Under the pieces are notes generated by a model that was not told the origin of the DNA, made no database searches, and was given only the letters and a program-made list of their open reading frames with translations. Position numbers and translations under genes: made by a program. Positions 18,954-27,874 of a DNA stretch of 38,584 nucleotides are shown here, in pieces (the stretch's first letter is position 1; every line of letters starts with the position of its first letter). This stretch comes from Crocinitomicaceae bacterium. GTDB lineage: Bacteria > Bacteroidota > Bacteroidia > Flavobacteriales_D > Crocinitomicaceae. The stretch spans positions 1 to 38,584 of the forward strand of contig JAQXCN010000085.1 in NCBI GenBank assembly GCA_029251865.1. The letters are read 5' to 3'.

Positions 18954-19795
18954 TAATAATCACCTAAAGTTTCTTCAAGTTGGCCCAAAGCACTAGTTAA
19001 TTGTTCTTCGTTTGGCGCGACACCATGCCATTTATGGGTACCCATCATAAAGTCAACACCCATACCCATTTCTGTTGCCATTATAACGATAATTGGCTTT
19101 CCGTTACCAAGTTTGCTTTTTGCTGCAGACATTGTTTGGTGTATGTTTTCAAAATCATGACCATCCATTTCAAATACCTCCCATCCAAAAGCTTGCCATT
19201 TATCTTTCAATGAGCCTAAAGAGAGCACATCTTCTACGTCACCATCGATTTGTCTCCCATTGAAATCAATAGTTGCAATTAGGTTGTCAATTTTATTTGC
19301 AGCGGCATATATTGCTGCTTCCCAAATCTGACCTTCTTGAAGTTCGCCGTCACCATGAAGGGTATATACCGTTGATGAATCGTGATTTAATTTTTTCGTT
19401 TCTGCTGTACCAATTGCAACAGATAATCCTTGCCCTAAAGAACCAGACGCCATTCTGATTCCCGGAAGATTTTTGTCAGTTGAGGGATGACCCTGTAATC
19501 TTGAAGAGATTTTTCGAAAAGTAGCTAGTTCAGGCACAGGGAAATAGCCTTTTCTTGCAAGAACACTATACCAAACGGGCGAGATATGGCCATTAGAAAG
19601 AAAAAATACATCTTCCCCTTTGGCATCCATACTGAAGTTTGATGAATCTTCAGTCATCGCTTCAAAATATAAATAGGTCAGGAAGTCTGCGCAGCCGAGA
19701 GACCCGCCTGGATGTCCTGATTTCACTGCCGAAACCATTCTAACAATGTCTCTTCTTACTTGCGATGCAATTGATTTTAAGTGCTCTTTATTCAT
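18953..19795 (-). CDS. Transketolase N-terminal subunit (thiamine diphosphate domain)
   Basis: The 280-residue protein matches the pyrophosphate-binding half of transketolase. It has SGHPGGSLGCADFLTYLYF near the start, GHISPVWYSVLARKGYF and GSLGQGLSVAIGTA. The thiamine-diphosphate motif starts GDGELQEGQIWEAA and ends at IDFNG, with the normal spacing. Together with the C-terminal subunit it gives a complete enzyme of about 600 residues. It is the promoter-proximal gene of a three-gene minus-strand operon (this gene, VWA, C-terminal subunit). Its TAG stop shares one base with the GTG of the VWA gene. A promoter lies 34 nt upstream. Confidence 0.94.
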   Translation of the reverse strand: MNKEHLKSIASQVRRDIVRMVSAVKSGHPGGSLGCADFLTYLYFEAMTEDSSNFSMDAKGEDVFFLSNGHISPVWYSVLARKGYFPVPELATFRKISSRLQGHPSTDKNLPGIRMASGSLGQGLSVAIGTAETKKLNHDSSTVYTLHGDGELQEGQIWEAAIYAAANKIDNLIATIDFNGRQIDGDVEDVLSLGSLKDKWQAFGWEVFEMDGHDFENIHQTMSAAKSKLGNGKPIIVIMATEMGMGVDFMMGTHKWHGVAPNEEQLTSALGQLEETLGDY

Positions 19796-19828
19796 GGTTT
19801 TAATTATTGGATAGTATTGCTAACTTTA

Positions 19829-19836
19829 CAAAACTA
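19829..19836 (-). promoter_or_regulatory. -7 box of the transketolase-VWA operon
   Basis: TAGTTTTG on the minus strand fits TAnnTTTG exactly. Transcription would begin near 19824, a leader of about 30 nt. The -33 region has only a TTA, not a TTG. The 134-nt divergent gap to 19930 shows no clear plus-strand box for the next gene. Confidence 0.6.
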
Positions 19837-19929
19837 ATTTTAATTGTCGTTTGACTTTAAATTTTCTTTGAACAATAGGCGCAACTTTTCAACGATTTTT
19901 AGGTCTTTTATGATGAAACCGAATTATTT

Positions 19930-20292
19930 ATGAAAGTTTTATTACCCTTCCTCCTTCTACTATTCAATTGTTTTTATTCTTTAGGTCAAAACCAACTGCT
20001 TCGTAGTTATACACAAGAGGAATTAGACTTTCTTAAAAAGAATAAGGTCTCCGACTATGAAATATTAGCCTATGCTGTTGATAATGGATTGGAATTCGGA
20101 GAATATAATGAGGTAAAACACTCGAATTTGAATCATGTTTCAAATGATGTTTCAATAAAAGAAGCATCTTTTTTAGATTTCAATTTTAAAATTGAAAATC
20201 AAAATCAGTATTATTACTGGAAAGAGCAGGATAAAATTATCATGGTAAAATCTTATTGGGTTTTGAACCATGAACGAAATAGGAAGCTATAA
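19930..20292 (+). CDS. Small exported protein of unknown function
   Basis: The 120-residue protein has a signal peptide (about residues 1-19, ending SLGQ). The mature part is polar, with LRSYTQEELDFLKKNKVSDYEILAYAVDNG as a likely helical stretch, split here only for description, and an aromatic, lysine-rich end (NQYYYWKEQDKIIMVKSYW). I recognise no domain. The final TAA shares one base with the ATG of the 966-residue secreted protein, so the two are translationally coupled and probably function together. There is no lipobox cysteine, so it is likely soluble in the periplasm or secreted. Confidence 0.75.
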   Translation: MKVLLPFLLLLFNCFYSLGQNQLLRSYTQEELDFLKKNKVSDYEILAYAVDNGLEFGEYNEVKHSNLNHVSNDVSIKEASFLDFNFKIENQNQYYYWKEQDKIIMVKSYWVLNHERNRKL

Positions 20293-23192
20293 TGAGAACG
20301 ATTTTATTGTTTATTCTAGGCATTGTAATATCACTAAATTCAATGTCCCAAACTGTGGTCATGGGAGAGCCGGGTTTTCCTGAGGATTCTCCAATGGATT
20401 GCAACAATTTTGGTATCGTAGGTACGAATTTTCAAGATCCCGGTGCAGGTGGGAATTATCCGCCTAATTTTAATGACACTTCGGTTTTTTGTCCAGATTT
20501 AAACCTTGGTACAAAGGCGACGATTACTTTTGCCATTAATGCTGGTTTTGAATTCAATGTTGATGGTTCTGATTTTATTCAGGTCTTCGATGGGCCCGAT
20601 GCCACTGCTCCTTTGTTAGGGATTCACAATTCCGTTACGGATCCAGGTGGATTTACCTACCAAGCCAGCTGGAATAATCCATCAGGTTGTTTAACAGTTG
20701 TTTTTATTACCGATGGAGCAGGTGAGGGAACGGGTTGGGAAGCAAATGCTTCTTGTGGTAACCAATTTCAACCTTTTGAAGCGCATATGGAGGCGTATAT
20801 CAATGGTACAGGTCCCGATGCAATAAATCCTACGGACACGGGATTCGTAGATCTTTGTTTTGGAGATAGTATTCTTTTTATAGCGAAGCCAATTTTCCCT
20901 AATTCTTTAGATTCTACGGGCTTTGGGTATTCTCAAAATATAAATACAGACATCGATTTTGAATGGAATATTACCGACGGAAACGTTTATCCTAATAATG
21001 ATTCAATATGGTTTACACCACCTGCTAGGTCAGGCTACCTTGTTGACCTAAAAATAGAAGACCAATTTCCTTTAAACGAGCGTGTTCGCAGTAAGGTAAG
21101 GGTTTCATTGCTCCCGAGTTTTGCGGGCACAGGCCCACTTCAGGATTCGGTTTGCCTTGGAGCAAGTACGACACTTGTTGGCGGTGTTACACCTCAAGAT
21201 ACTGTGGGTGTTACAATTCCTCCAGGTACATTTGAGTTGGGAGGTAATTTTGCAGGCCTCACATATTTGCCGGATGGTTCCGGTCAGCAATATGAGGCAC
21301 CCATTACCATTAATGGTTTCCCGGGAGGTTCTACCATTACAGACGACCAGGATCTAAATCAAGTATGTATCACTATGGAACATTCGTATTTGGGAGATTT
21401 AGAAATTTGGTTACAGTGTCCAAATGGCACCATTGTTCCCTTGGTGAATTCATTTACTGGAGGTTTTTTGCCCGGTGGTAATTCTGGTGGGGGTACCTAT
21501 ATGGGGGATCCCATAGATGATTCTGGCGGAGGTGGACCTGGCGAAGGATGGGAGTATTGCTTTAGTTCGGTTTTTAATGATATTAATGGATCTATAACTG
21601 ACAATTTAGGAAACACCATACCAGCTCCTAATTTTGGGAATAATGGACCTTCTATAGATCCAAACGTGGTTTACCAACCTGAGGATTCTTTTAATAGCCT
21701 TATAGGCTGTCCTGTTAATGGAAATTGGACGATTTTTGTTCAGGACAACATAGGAATTGATGATGGTTATATTTTTGAATGGGGATTGTTTTTTGATGCA
21801 TCTTACTTTCCAGGTCTAGGATCTTACCAAACTTCTGCAGATACGAGTTGGTGGACAGAAGACCCAACAATTATATCCGGGATGAATGACACATTGATTG
21901 AGGTTCAGCCTGACGCTGTAGGTACCTACAGTTATACGTTTAACGTCACTGACGATTTTGGGTGTCCATTTGATACGACTGTTTCGTTTACGGTAACGGA
22001 AGGTCCAGAGATTTTCCCAGATACAATAGCCTGTGATTTGGCTTTTCAAGTATCGGAAACGATTTCATTTAGTGGTGGAGAATGGTCTACATTAGATACG
22101 GCCATAACATTTAGTGATATTCTAAATAATAATCCTTTAATCACTTCTTCGTCAGGTGGATATTTCGATGTCTTCTACACCGATAATGAGTGTAATGTTA
22201 CCACGGAAGCACAAATTCATTTCCCCCCATTTTTATACATTGAAATGCCTGATACGTCTGTTTGTGCTGGCACGAATTACGAACTCGTTCCTATTGTTAC
22301 TGCCAATGACCTTGATTCTGGGTATGTTCCAACCCTAATTTACGAATGGGGAAATGGGTCTACAGATTCTACATTGGTGCTAAATAATGCGGGTACCTAC
22401 GTGTTTACGGTATCAAATGAATGTGTTGATGTCACAGAGAACTTTACGATATTACCGAACGCCTCAATTCCTAACGACACTATTGTTTGTGATTATGCAT
22501 TTCAGTTAAATGGTACTATTGCGCCAAATGGAGGTTTCTGGTCATCTCCTGATACAGAGATTTCAATAGATGGTGATGTGTTAAGTCCGGATGTTGAAAC
22601 CTCAATTGCCGGGTTGTATGAACTTACTTTTACAGATCCCACATGTGCTTCAAATCAGTCAATGACAGTCTCTTTCCCTCCGAATTATAGCGTAATTGCA
22701 ATGGATACAAATGTTTGTATCGGTTCTACAGTTTCCTTAAATGCACTTGGGATTCCTGACCCTATACAAGCTGGCTATCCGATTGATTATTCTCTTTTCT
22801 GGAGTAACGGTGAAGAAGGATCATCTATTACAGTTAATCAAGAGGGTGAATATATTGTTTCCTTAAATCATGCATGTGGTGAAGTCTCAGATATAGCGAG
22901 CCTAGGTATGTATGGATGTGATCTCGAAGTGCCGAATGTTCTTGTATTGTCCTCTACCGCTGGAAATGACGAGTTCTTCGTCAATTATAATGGGATTGAT
23001 CAGTTTAATTGTTTGATACTGAATCGATGGGGTAATGTGATCTATGAATATACGGACCCTGCTGCATCTTGGCAAGGCACAAATAAATCAGGAAAAATTG
23101 TCAATGAGGGTACTTATTTCTATAAAATTGATGCGACCTTTGAAGGAGGGCAATCCGTACAAAAGCATGGTTTTGTAGTGCTCAAATACTAA
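20292..23192 (+). CDS. T9SS cargo: CUB-like, proprotein convertase P-domain and gliding-type C-terminal sorting domain
   Basis: The 966-residue protein has a signal peptide (about 1-19, ending NSMSQ). A CUB-like domain follows (about 30-155, with FIQVFDGPDATAPLLG), then a PKD-like stretch. A P-domain as in subtilisin-type convertases lies at about 300-512 (QVCITMEHSYLGDLEIWLQC ... GCPVNGNWTIFVQDN). Several Ig/PKD-like segments with paired cysteines come next. The last 90 residues form a type B T9SS sorting domain (LILNRWGNVIYEYTD ... GTYFYKIDA ... HGFVVLKY). It is therefore secreted through the T9SS and likely surface-attached or released. No protease catalytic domain is present. It overlaps the small exported protein gene by 1 nt. 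Confidence 0.88.
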   Translation: MRTILLFILGIVISLNSMSQTVVMGEPGFPEDSPMDCNNFGIVGTNFQDPGAGGNYPPNFNDTSVFCPDLNLGTKATITFAINAGFEFNVDGSDFIQVFDGPDATAPLLGIHNSVTDPGGFTYQASWNNPSGCLTVVFITDGAGEGTGWEANASCGNQFQPFEAHMEAYINGTGPDAINPTDTGFVDLCFGDSILFIAKPIFPNSLDSTGFGYSQNINTDIDFEWNITDGNVYPNNDSIWFTPPARSGYLVDLKIEDQFPLNERVRSKVRVSLLPSFAGTGPLQDSVCLGASTTLVGGVTPQDTVGVTIPPGTFELGGNFAGLTYLPDGSGQQYEAPITINGFPGGSTITDDQDLNQVCITMEHSYLGDLEIWLQCPNGTIVPLVNSFTGGFLPGGNSGGGTYMGDPIDDSGGGGPGEGWEYCFSSVFNDINGSITDNLGNTIPAPNFGNNGPSIDPNVVYQPEDSFNSLIGCPVNGNWTIFVQDNIGIDDGYIFEWGLFFDASYFPGLGSYQTSADTSWWTEDPTIISGMNDTLIEVQPDAVGTYSYTFNVTDDFGCPFDTTVSFTVTEGPEIFPDTIACDLAFQVSETISFSGGEWSTLDTAITFSDILNNNPLITSSSGGYFDVFYTDNECNVTTEAQIHFPPFLYIEMPDTSVCAGTNYELVPIVTANDLDSGYVPTLIYEWGNGSTDSTLVLNNAGTYVFTVSNECVDVTENFTILPNASIPNDTIVCDYAFQLNGTIAPNGGFWSSPDTEISIDGDVLSPDVETSIAGLYELTFTDPTCASNQSMTVSFPPNYSVIAMDTNVCIGSTVSLNALGIPDPIQAGYPIDYSLFWSNGEEGSSITVNQEGEYIVSLNHACGEVSDIASLGMYGCDLEVPNVLVLSSTAGNDEFFVNYNGIDQFNCLILNRWGNVIYEYTDPAASWQGTNKSGKIVNEGTYFYKIDATFEGGQSVQKHGFVVLKY

Positions 23193-23200
23193 GAATCACC

Positions 23201-23208
23201 TAACTTTG
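23201..23208 (+). promoter_or_regulatory. -7 box of the hutU operon
   Basis: TAACTTTG is a perfect TAnnTTTG box, 9 nt past the stop of the secreted-protein gene. A TTG lies at 23173-23175, slightly farther than usual. Transcription would start near 23213, a 17-nt leader to hutU, so hutU is probably expressed separately from the cargo gene. Confidence 0.65.
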
Positions 23209-23229
23209 TATTTCTAAGAAAAAAGAATT

Positions 23230-25236
23230 ATGAAGTCATTTGCAGAAGAAATTTTAGAAGGGATACCAGTTAAACTTCCTGCAGAAAAGCCTATCAATCC
23301 GGCAATAAATCATGCGCCAAAACGTAAAGCGATTTTAAATAGGGCAGAAAAGAAGTTAGCACTTAAGAATGCATTACGTTATTTCCCTAAAGACCAACAT
23401 CCGGAATTAATAGCTGAATTTTTAAATGAATTAAATGTTTTTGGTCGAATCTATATGCATAGATTTCGTCCAGATAATGAAATCATTGCGAGACCCATCT
23501 CAGAATATCCAGGTAAGTGCGCTGAGGCAAAAGCAATTATGCTAATGATTCAGAACAATCTTAGTCTGGCGGTTGCTCAGCACCCGCACGAACTGATAAC
23601 CTATGGAGGTAATGGTTCGGTGTTTCAGAATTGGATTCAGTACAGATTGACAATGAAGTATCTCTCTGAAATGACGGATGCGCAAACTTTAGTTATGAAC
23701 TCTGGACACCCTCAGGGTTTGTTTCCTTCTCATAGAAACGCTCCTCGAGTGGTTATATCAAATGGTATGATGATACCAAATTACTCCAAGCCTGATGATT
23801 GGGAAAAATTTAATGCATTGGGTGTTACACAATATGGTCAAATGACAGCTGGGTCATATATGTACATTGGTCCACAGGGAATTGTACATGGGACGACTAT
23901 TACGGTTCTGAATGCAATTCGAAAAATGACAAAGCCTAATGAATCAAAGGAAGGAAAGCTATTTGTGACTGCTGGGCTTGGTGGTATGTCAGGTGCACAA
24001 CCAAAGGCCGGGAATATTGCAGGTGTAATTTCCGTAACAGCCGAGGTCAATGCAAAAGCAGCAAAAACGCGACATGAACAAGGTTGGGTAGACGAAGTTA
24101 TAGAGGATCTTGATGCGCTTTGTATACGTGTTCGAGTAGCAAAAGAGCGAAAAGAAGTAGTCTCGATAGCCTATTTAGGAAATATTGTTGATGTATGGGA
24201 AAAGTTTGATGTTGAAAATATTCATATTGATTTAGGTTCAGACCAGACTTCATTGCATAATCCATGGGCTGGAGGGTATTATCCTGTCGGTCAAAGTTTT
24301 GAGGTATCAAATCAAATGATGGCCTCAGAACCTGAGAAGTTCAAATTAAAAGTGAAAGAGAGCTTAATACGGCATGCAGCTGCGATTCAAAGAAATACGG
24401 AGAAAGGTACTTACTTTTTTGATTACGGTAATGCCTTCTTATTGGAAGCAACGAGGGCAGGGGCGGCGCTGCGAGCTGAAAACGGAGATGATTTTATTTA
24501 TCCCTCTTACGTTCAAGATATACTTGGGCCAATGTGCTTTGATTTTGGATTTGGACCATTTCGATGGGTTTGTGCTACAGGGCGACAAGAAGACCTTGAT
24601 AAGACAGATGAAATTGCTTGTGTTGTTCTAGAGAAGATGATGCTGACGAGTCCTCCAGAAATTAAGCAACAAATGGCGGATAATATACAGTGGATAAAAG
24701 GAGCTCGAGAGAATCAGCTGGTTGTTGGTTCTAAAGCGAGAATTTTATATGCTGATGCTGAGGGTAGAATGAAAATAGCTGAAGCCTTTAATCAAGCTAT
24801 AAAAGAGAATCAAATCGGCCCTGTGATTCTCGGTAGAGACCATCATGATGTTTCGGGAACTGATTCTCCGTATCGAGAGACTTCTAATATTTATGATGGC
24901 TCAAGATATACTGCAGATATGGCAGTTCAGAATGTTATAGGAGATAGTTTCCGCGGTGCGACTTGGGTATCTATTCATAATGGAGGTGGTGTAGGCTGGG
25001 GTGAAGTTATTAATGGAGGTTTTGGAATGCTCATTGACGGCAGTGAGCGTGCTTCAGCAAATATTAGTCAAATGCTACATTGGGATGTCAATAATGGTAT
25101 TGCAAGAAGGAGTTGGGCTCGCAATGAGAATGCAAATTTTGCAATTGCAAGAGCCATGGAGCGTGAGCCTCTATTGAGGGTTACTATGCCCGAAAGCGTT
25201 GATAACGATTTATTTTCTGATTTAGATATTGGATGA
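23230..25236 (+). CDS. hutU: Urocanate hydratase
   Basis: Urocanase converts urocanate to imidazolonepropionate using tightly bound NAD+, the second step of histidine degradation. The 668-residue length exceeds the roughly 560 of proteobacterial enzymes, as I expect for the longer Bacteroidota form. Conserved stretches include YGGNGSVFQNW (about 124-134), SGHPQGLFPS, GPQGIVHGTT, GLGGMSGAQPKAG, MCFDFGFGPFRWVCATG, GRDHHDVSGTDSPYRE and HNGGGVGWGEVINGG. No hutH, hutI or hutG lies nearby, so the pathway is dispersed or partial. The stop overlaps the next gene by 4 nt (ATGA). Confidence 0.96.
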   Translation: MKSFAEEILEGIPVKLPAEKPINPAINHAPKRKAILNRAEKKLALKNALRYFPKDQHPELIAEFLNELNVFGRIYMHRFRPDNEIIARPISEYPGKCAEAKAIMLMIQNNLSLAVAQHPHELITYGGNGSVFQNWIQYRLTMKYLSEMTDAQTLVMNSGHPQGLFPSHRNAPRVVISNGMMIPNYSKPDDWEKFNALGVTQYGQMTAGSYMYIGPQGIVHGTTITVLNAIRKMTKPNESKEGKLFVTAGLGGMSGAQPKAGNIAGVISVTAEVNAKAAKTRHEQGWVDEVIEDLDALCIRVRVAKERKEVVSIAYLGNIVDVWEKFDVENIHIDLGSDQTSLHNPWAGGYYPVGQSFEVSNQMMASEPEKFKLKVKESLIRHAAAIQRNTEKGTYFFDYGNAFLLEATRAGAALRAENGDDFIYPSYVQDILGPMCFDFGFGPFRWVCATGRQEDLDKTDEIACVVLEKMMLTSPPEIKQQMADNIQWIKGARENQLVVGSKARILYADAEGRMKIAEAFNQAIKENQIGPVILGRDHHDVSGTDSPYRETSNIYDGSRYTADMAVQNVIGDSFRGATWVSIHNGGGVGWGEVINGGFGMLIDGSERASANISQMLHWDVNNGIARRSWARNENANFAIARAMEREPLLRVTMPESVDNDLFSDLDIG

Positions 25237-26798
25237 TTAAGCCAAAATGGTTTGGTGGGTATAATATGCTGATTTTATTGATGCTTTTATTATACACACC
25301 GCTTGTCATATTTGGAGGTTTTGGCACTTCAGATGACCTATCTTTAGTTGCCCATATTGGACCAGATTATTTGCAGGACTTGAAATATAGTCTTTCGCGT
25401 TCAGGTCATATCTCACGTCCCATTTATGGCTTCGTTCAATCAACGAGTCTCCATTTATTTGGTGGAAGTTATTTGCTTTACGGTATTTTTCGTTTAGTTC
25501 TGTGGGGATGGCTCCTTTACCTTGCGTATGCTGTTTTTAAAAAGCCATTAGGTAATAAGACAACTTTGTTGTTCTTGTATTTTTTGTCTTTCCCGATATT
25601 TTCTTCATCTCAGCTTTTTAATGCCATGCAGTTGGGTTATATATTATCGATTATTTTTTACCTATTGGCGCTTAAATTAGTTTTCGATCAAAAACGAAAG
25701 CACAATTCTAGTTTTTATGGTGTCTATTTTTTTTGGTCCTTTTTGGCCTTGCTTTCCTGCGAAATTGTATTCCCTTTATTTGTATTTCCTTTATTTGTTT
25801 TTTGGAAAAATAAAAAGGACACTCGGTTATTTAAGAATATAAGTATTACTACTGTTGCGGTATTTATCGTCTTATTGATTTTGAAGTTTATTATCGGTCC
25901 GTTGTATCAGATTGGAGATGACGTATATGGTTTTTCTTTTTCCAGTCATTCAATTTTACAAGGAGTCTATTATATTTTTGCTTTATGCGCTGAAATTCCC
26001 TTGCTGATTATCGAAGTTATTCCTTTTTATTTTTCTGAACCATTGTTGTGGTTGAGTCTTCTGGTTGTTCCCTTTATACGTTCATTGAAATTTGAGCTCG
26101 AAATAAAACAAGATAAAAGAATTATTACTGCCTCAATAAGCACGATACTTGCGTGTAGCTTTATCTTTATATTATCTGATTATCCGGCTGTCACTTATGG
26201 TTTATACAATAAGATGCTTCTTCCGAGTCATTTATTTATCGCACTTATTTTTTCTGTACTTAGTGTATTTATGCTCCGCGGTAAATTTTATGGATTTTCT
26301 TACTTACTTGCAGTCCTGTGGTTTGGGTCAATGCAAATGCAAGTAATCAATTCAATTCGTTCATGGGATTTGAGAAGTAAAGTCTTAGATGATGTAACAC
26401 CCGTAATAAATGCTATTGAAAACCCTAATGACTTTGTTTTTGTAGAGGTGCCTTATTTCTTACCGACAAATTATAATAATGAGCCAGTTTTTTCTTTGCA
26501 TGATGATTTTCAAGGCGGTCTTTATCTAAAGGGCGTTACAAATCCTCTAAAGCAGACCTTTCCTTTCTCCTCAAAAATGCTTGAAGACAAGAATTATTGG
26601 CCAAATCATAATATTTTAAATGTGATACGTTCTAATACTATCGAACAGGTCAGTTGTATAAAGACATCGAATGGTCTTGCAACTTTTTTTCGATATAAAA
26701 ATATAGATGCTTTTCGTAATGCCAGATTTTCTAAAGTAAAAGTGGAATGTCCAAGAGCTGAATTGCGTTCGTTTATTTCTAATTCCTTATTTCATTGA
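25233..26798 (+). CDS. Polytopic membrane protein, possible GT-C fold glycosyltransferase
   Basis: The 521-residue protein has about ten to twelve membrane helices and a soluble C-terminal part (about 385-521). After the first helix comes a periplasmic loop with TSDDLSLVAHIG and then SGHISRPIYGFVQ. A paired acidic motif in the first loop followed by an R-P stretch is typical of GT-C glycosyltransferases, including GtrII-like glucosyltransferases, which use lipid-phosphate sugars. The similarity is by pattern only. It overlaps hutU by 4 nt and abuts the PI-PLC-like gene with a TGATG junction, so it is co-translated with both. A function in surface glycan or lipid decoration is inferred. Confidence 0.7.
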   Translation: MIKPKWFGGYNMLILLMLLLYTPLVIFGGFGTSDDLSLVAHIGPDYLQDLKYSLSRSGHISRPIYGFVQSTSLHLFGGSYLLYGIFRLVLWGWLLYLAYAVFKKPLGNKTTLLFLYFLSFPIFSSSQLFNAMQLGYILSIIFYLLALKLVFDQKRKHNSSFYGVYFFWSFLALLSCEIVFPLFVFPLFVFWKNKKDTRLFKNISITTVAVFIVLLILKFIIGPLYQIGDDVYGFSFSSHSILQGVYYIFALCAEIPLLIIEVIPFYFSEPLLWLSLLVVPFIRSLKFELEIKQDKRIITASISTILACSFIFILSDYPAVTYGLYNKMLLPSHLFIALIFSVLSVFMLRGKFYGFSYLLAVLWFGSMQMQVINSIRSWDLRSKVLDDVTPVINAIENPNDFVFVEVPYFLPTNYNNEPVFSLHDDFQGGLYLKGVTNPLKQTFPFSSKMLEDKNYWPNHNILNVIRSNTIEQVSCIKTSNGLATFFRYKNIDAFRNARFSKVKVECPRAELRSFISNSLFH

Positions 26799-27874
26799 TG
26801 AAGCTTGTCGTATTTATTTTGTTCATTTTTTCGGTTCATACAATTACATATGGTCAAGCGTTACCTGACACAATACCGATGAATCGCATAAGGATTTTGG
26901 CCTCTCACAATAGTTACAAAAGAAAACCTAACCCCCGCGTTTTAGATTTTTTAAAGAGATTTGAATCTAAACTAGGACCTGAAAACAATCCTGATTTTAT
27001 TGACTATGGGCACTTGTCATTTAAAAAGCAATTTAATGACTACGGGATAAGGGGCATTGAATTGGATGTGAACTATGATCCGAAAGGAGGACATTATAAA
27101 AGACGTCGTGTAAATCTATTTCTTTTCGGTCAAAAACAACGAATAAAAGATAAAACGCTAAAAGAACCTGGATTTAAGTTACTGCATATCTCTGATGTGG
27201 ATTTTGAGACCAATTATTTGACATTTAATTCAGCATTACTTGAGTTACGTTCTTGGAGCGAGGCACATCCCAATCACTTACCTATTTATATCAATATTGA
27301 GGCGAAAGGTTCACATCTCGGAGATGAATCTAGAACTTTACAAAGGCTCGGTTTTAAGAAATGTATTCCTTTTAATACCAATGCATATAAAGAACTTGAG
27401 TCGGAAATAAGAGCGGTGTTTACTGAGGATCAAGTGTTTTCGCCAAGCGATTTTAAAATAGGGTATTCGACGCTGAGAGAAAGAATAAATACAGAAGGAT
27501 GGCCGTTATTAACACAGATTAAAGGGAAATTTATTTTTATTCTTGAGGGAAATAATAATCACTTATATAAATCCTTTTTGAATCCTTTAATGTTCCAATA
27601 TGGCACGCAAGATGACGAGAATACGATTTTCCTTCTGCGCAACAACGCTGTTTCTAGTGAGGTAGATATTCAAAAGCTGTCTCAAAGTTTTATGGTTAGA
27701 ACGAGATCAGATGCAGGTACAGTGGAATCCAGAGCAAACAGTTATCAAACTTGGGAGGCTGCCAAACGCAGCGGTGCTCAAATTATATCGACTGATTACT
27801 ACATGGAAGATTCACGTTGGAGCTCCTACAAAGTAAGTTTCCTAAATGGCCTATTCGAGATCCTTAAACCCTAG
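26798..27874 (+). CDS. Secreted phosphatidylinositol-specific phospholipase C-like protein
   Basis: I start at the ATG 26798, whose A is the last base of the preceding TGA. A TTG in frame just before it gives only one extra residue. The 358-residue protein has a signal peptide (about 1-20, ending TYGQ). The PI-PLC TIM-barrel signature follows: ILASHNSYKRK with the catalytic candidate H37, then GIRGIELDV with E88 and D90. The match is to the calcium-dependent phosphoinositide PLC-like group (PI-PLC-C1). RTRSDAGTVESR near the C-terminus is also typical. Substrates may be phosphoinositides or glycerophosphodiesters from eukaryotes. Its stop overlaps the convergent ppiD-like stop by 4 nt. Confidence 0.88.
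   Translation: MKLVVFILFIFSVHTITYGQALPDTIPMNRIRILASHNSYKRKPNPRVLDFLKRFESKLGPENNPDFIDYGHLSFKKQFNDYGIRGIELDVNYDPKGGHYKRRRVNLFLFGQKQRIKDKTLKEPGFKLLHISDVDFETNYLTFNSALLELRSWSEAHPNHLPIYINIEAKGSHLGDESRTLQRLGFKKCIPFNTNAYKELESEIRAVFTEDQVFSPSDFKIGYSTLRERINTEGWPLLTQIKGKFIFILEGNNNHLYKSFLNPLMFQYGTQDDENTIFLLRNNAVSSEVDIQKLSQSFMVRTRSDAGTVESRANSYQTWEAAKRSGAQIISTDYYMEDSRWSSYKVSFLNGLFEILKP

Noticed and set aside
26795..26797. TTG start for the PI-PLC-like protein.
   Set aside because: The ATG 3 nt later forms a standard TGATG junction with the upstream stop and keeps the full signal peptide.
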